From contig JAFTBA010000117.1 in assembly GCA_017458545.1 (NCBI GenBank), positions 1 through 6,685 of the forward strand: 6,685 nt of DNA, read 5' to 3'. Made by a program: the position numbers and the translations under genes. Source of the DNA: Synergistaceae bacterium (GTDB lineage Bacteria > Synergistota > Synergistia > Synergistales > Aminobacteriaceae). Below, in pieces: positions 6,422-6,685 of the stretch. The stretch's first letter is position 1. Each line of letters begins with the position of its first letter. The notes beneath the pieces are model-generated. The model saw only the letters and a program-made list of their open reading frames with translations, made no database searches and had not been told where the DNA came from.

Positions 6422-6685
6422 TTGAAGAGGGGATTGAGATTCGCAGCAGCCGTTTTAATGCTGGTGATGCTCGCAGGAATTTCGGAGGCGGTAATAAGAG
6501 ACGGAGCTATTCGCGGCAAAAGAGGGCTTTCGTTCGGTAACATATCGTACAATTTCAAAGGGCTTAACGTTACCATAAGCAACAGCACGAAATATAACGT
6601 TAATTTCAGAGGGACTATGATTTTTTTGGACAGGAGCTATAACGTAATAGCTAAGGCCGAACTGTTAAACGCGAGGATTAAACGG
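6422..6685 (+). CDS. Exported protein of unknown function, N-terminal part (cut by window end)
   Basis: An open frame of 88 codons from a TTG start to the window edge. Residues 1-23 form a good signal peptide: MKRGLR, then a hydrophobic core ending in GISEA with a cleavage site after Ala23. The rest alternates polar and hydrophobic residues (VTISNSTKYNVNFRGTMIFL), as in a small beta-sandwich; it loosely resembles FxLYD-type domains but I cannot confirm that. An in-frame TGA lies two codons upstream, so the gene cannot start earlier, and the ATG at 6415 is in a different frame that stops after about 40 codons. AGGAAG at 6406-6411 is a fair ribosome binding site, ten bases from the TTG. It is transcribed divergently from the tetrapyrrole gene. 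Confidence 0.7.
   Translation, partial: MKRGLRFAAAVLMLVMLAGISEAVIRDGAIRGKRGLSFGNISYNFKGLNVTISNSTKYNVNFRGTMIFLDRSYNVIAKAELLNARIKR

Overview
The window carries a compact minus-strand cluster, a small divergent tetrapyrrole gene, and the start of one plus-strand gene that runs off the right edge. Moderate GC, signal-peptide proteins of no familiar family, and a LysM/M23 peptidoglycan hydrolase anchored by an N-terminal membrane segment suggest a diderm anaerobe. Synergistota is my best guess from the general look of the two hypothetical exported proteins, but no gene here proves it.

Layout, in minus-strand transcription order: (1) 6355-5876, a short precorrin-2 dehydrogenase / sirohydrochlorin ferrochelatase-like protein (siroheme or cobalamin branch). 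(2) 5875-5668, a 208-bp regulatory gap holding candidate promoters, two inverted repeats and a strong ribosome binding site. (3) 5667-4069, a membrane-anchored protein with three LysM modules and an M23 (LytM-type) endopeptidase domain with all expected metal and catalytic residues. (4) 4067-2451, pyrG, a complete CTP synthase. (5) 2444-1257, an exported protein of unknown function with a short N-terminal repeat and a Gly/Ala-rich segment. (6) 1255-110, a second exported protein with an unknown N-terminal domain, a proline-rich linker and a probable NTF2-like C-terminal domain. Gaps between genes 3-6 are 1, 6 and 1 nt, so they look like one translationally coupled operon. A weak terminator-like hairpin follows the last gene at 59-86.

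On the plus strand, a TTG-initiated gene begins at 6422 and is cut by the window end; it encodes a signal peptide followed by a beta-rich segment. It diverges from the tetrapyrrole gene across 66 bp that contain a perfect extended -10 element.

Functionally, the main operon couples a nucleotide enzyme (CTP feeds phospholipid and CMP-sugar synthesis as well as RNA) to a cell-wall hydrolase and two uncharacterised envelope proteins. The most interesting material is the conserved-looking coupling of pyrG to these unknown exported proteins and the structured promoter region in front of the operon. I see no mobile element, CRISPR array, tRNA or rRNA.
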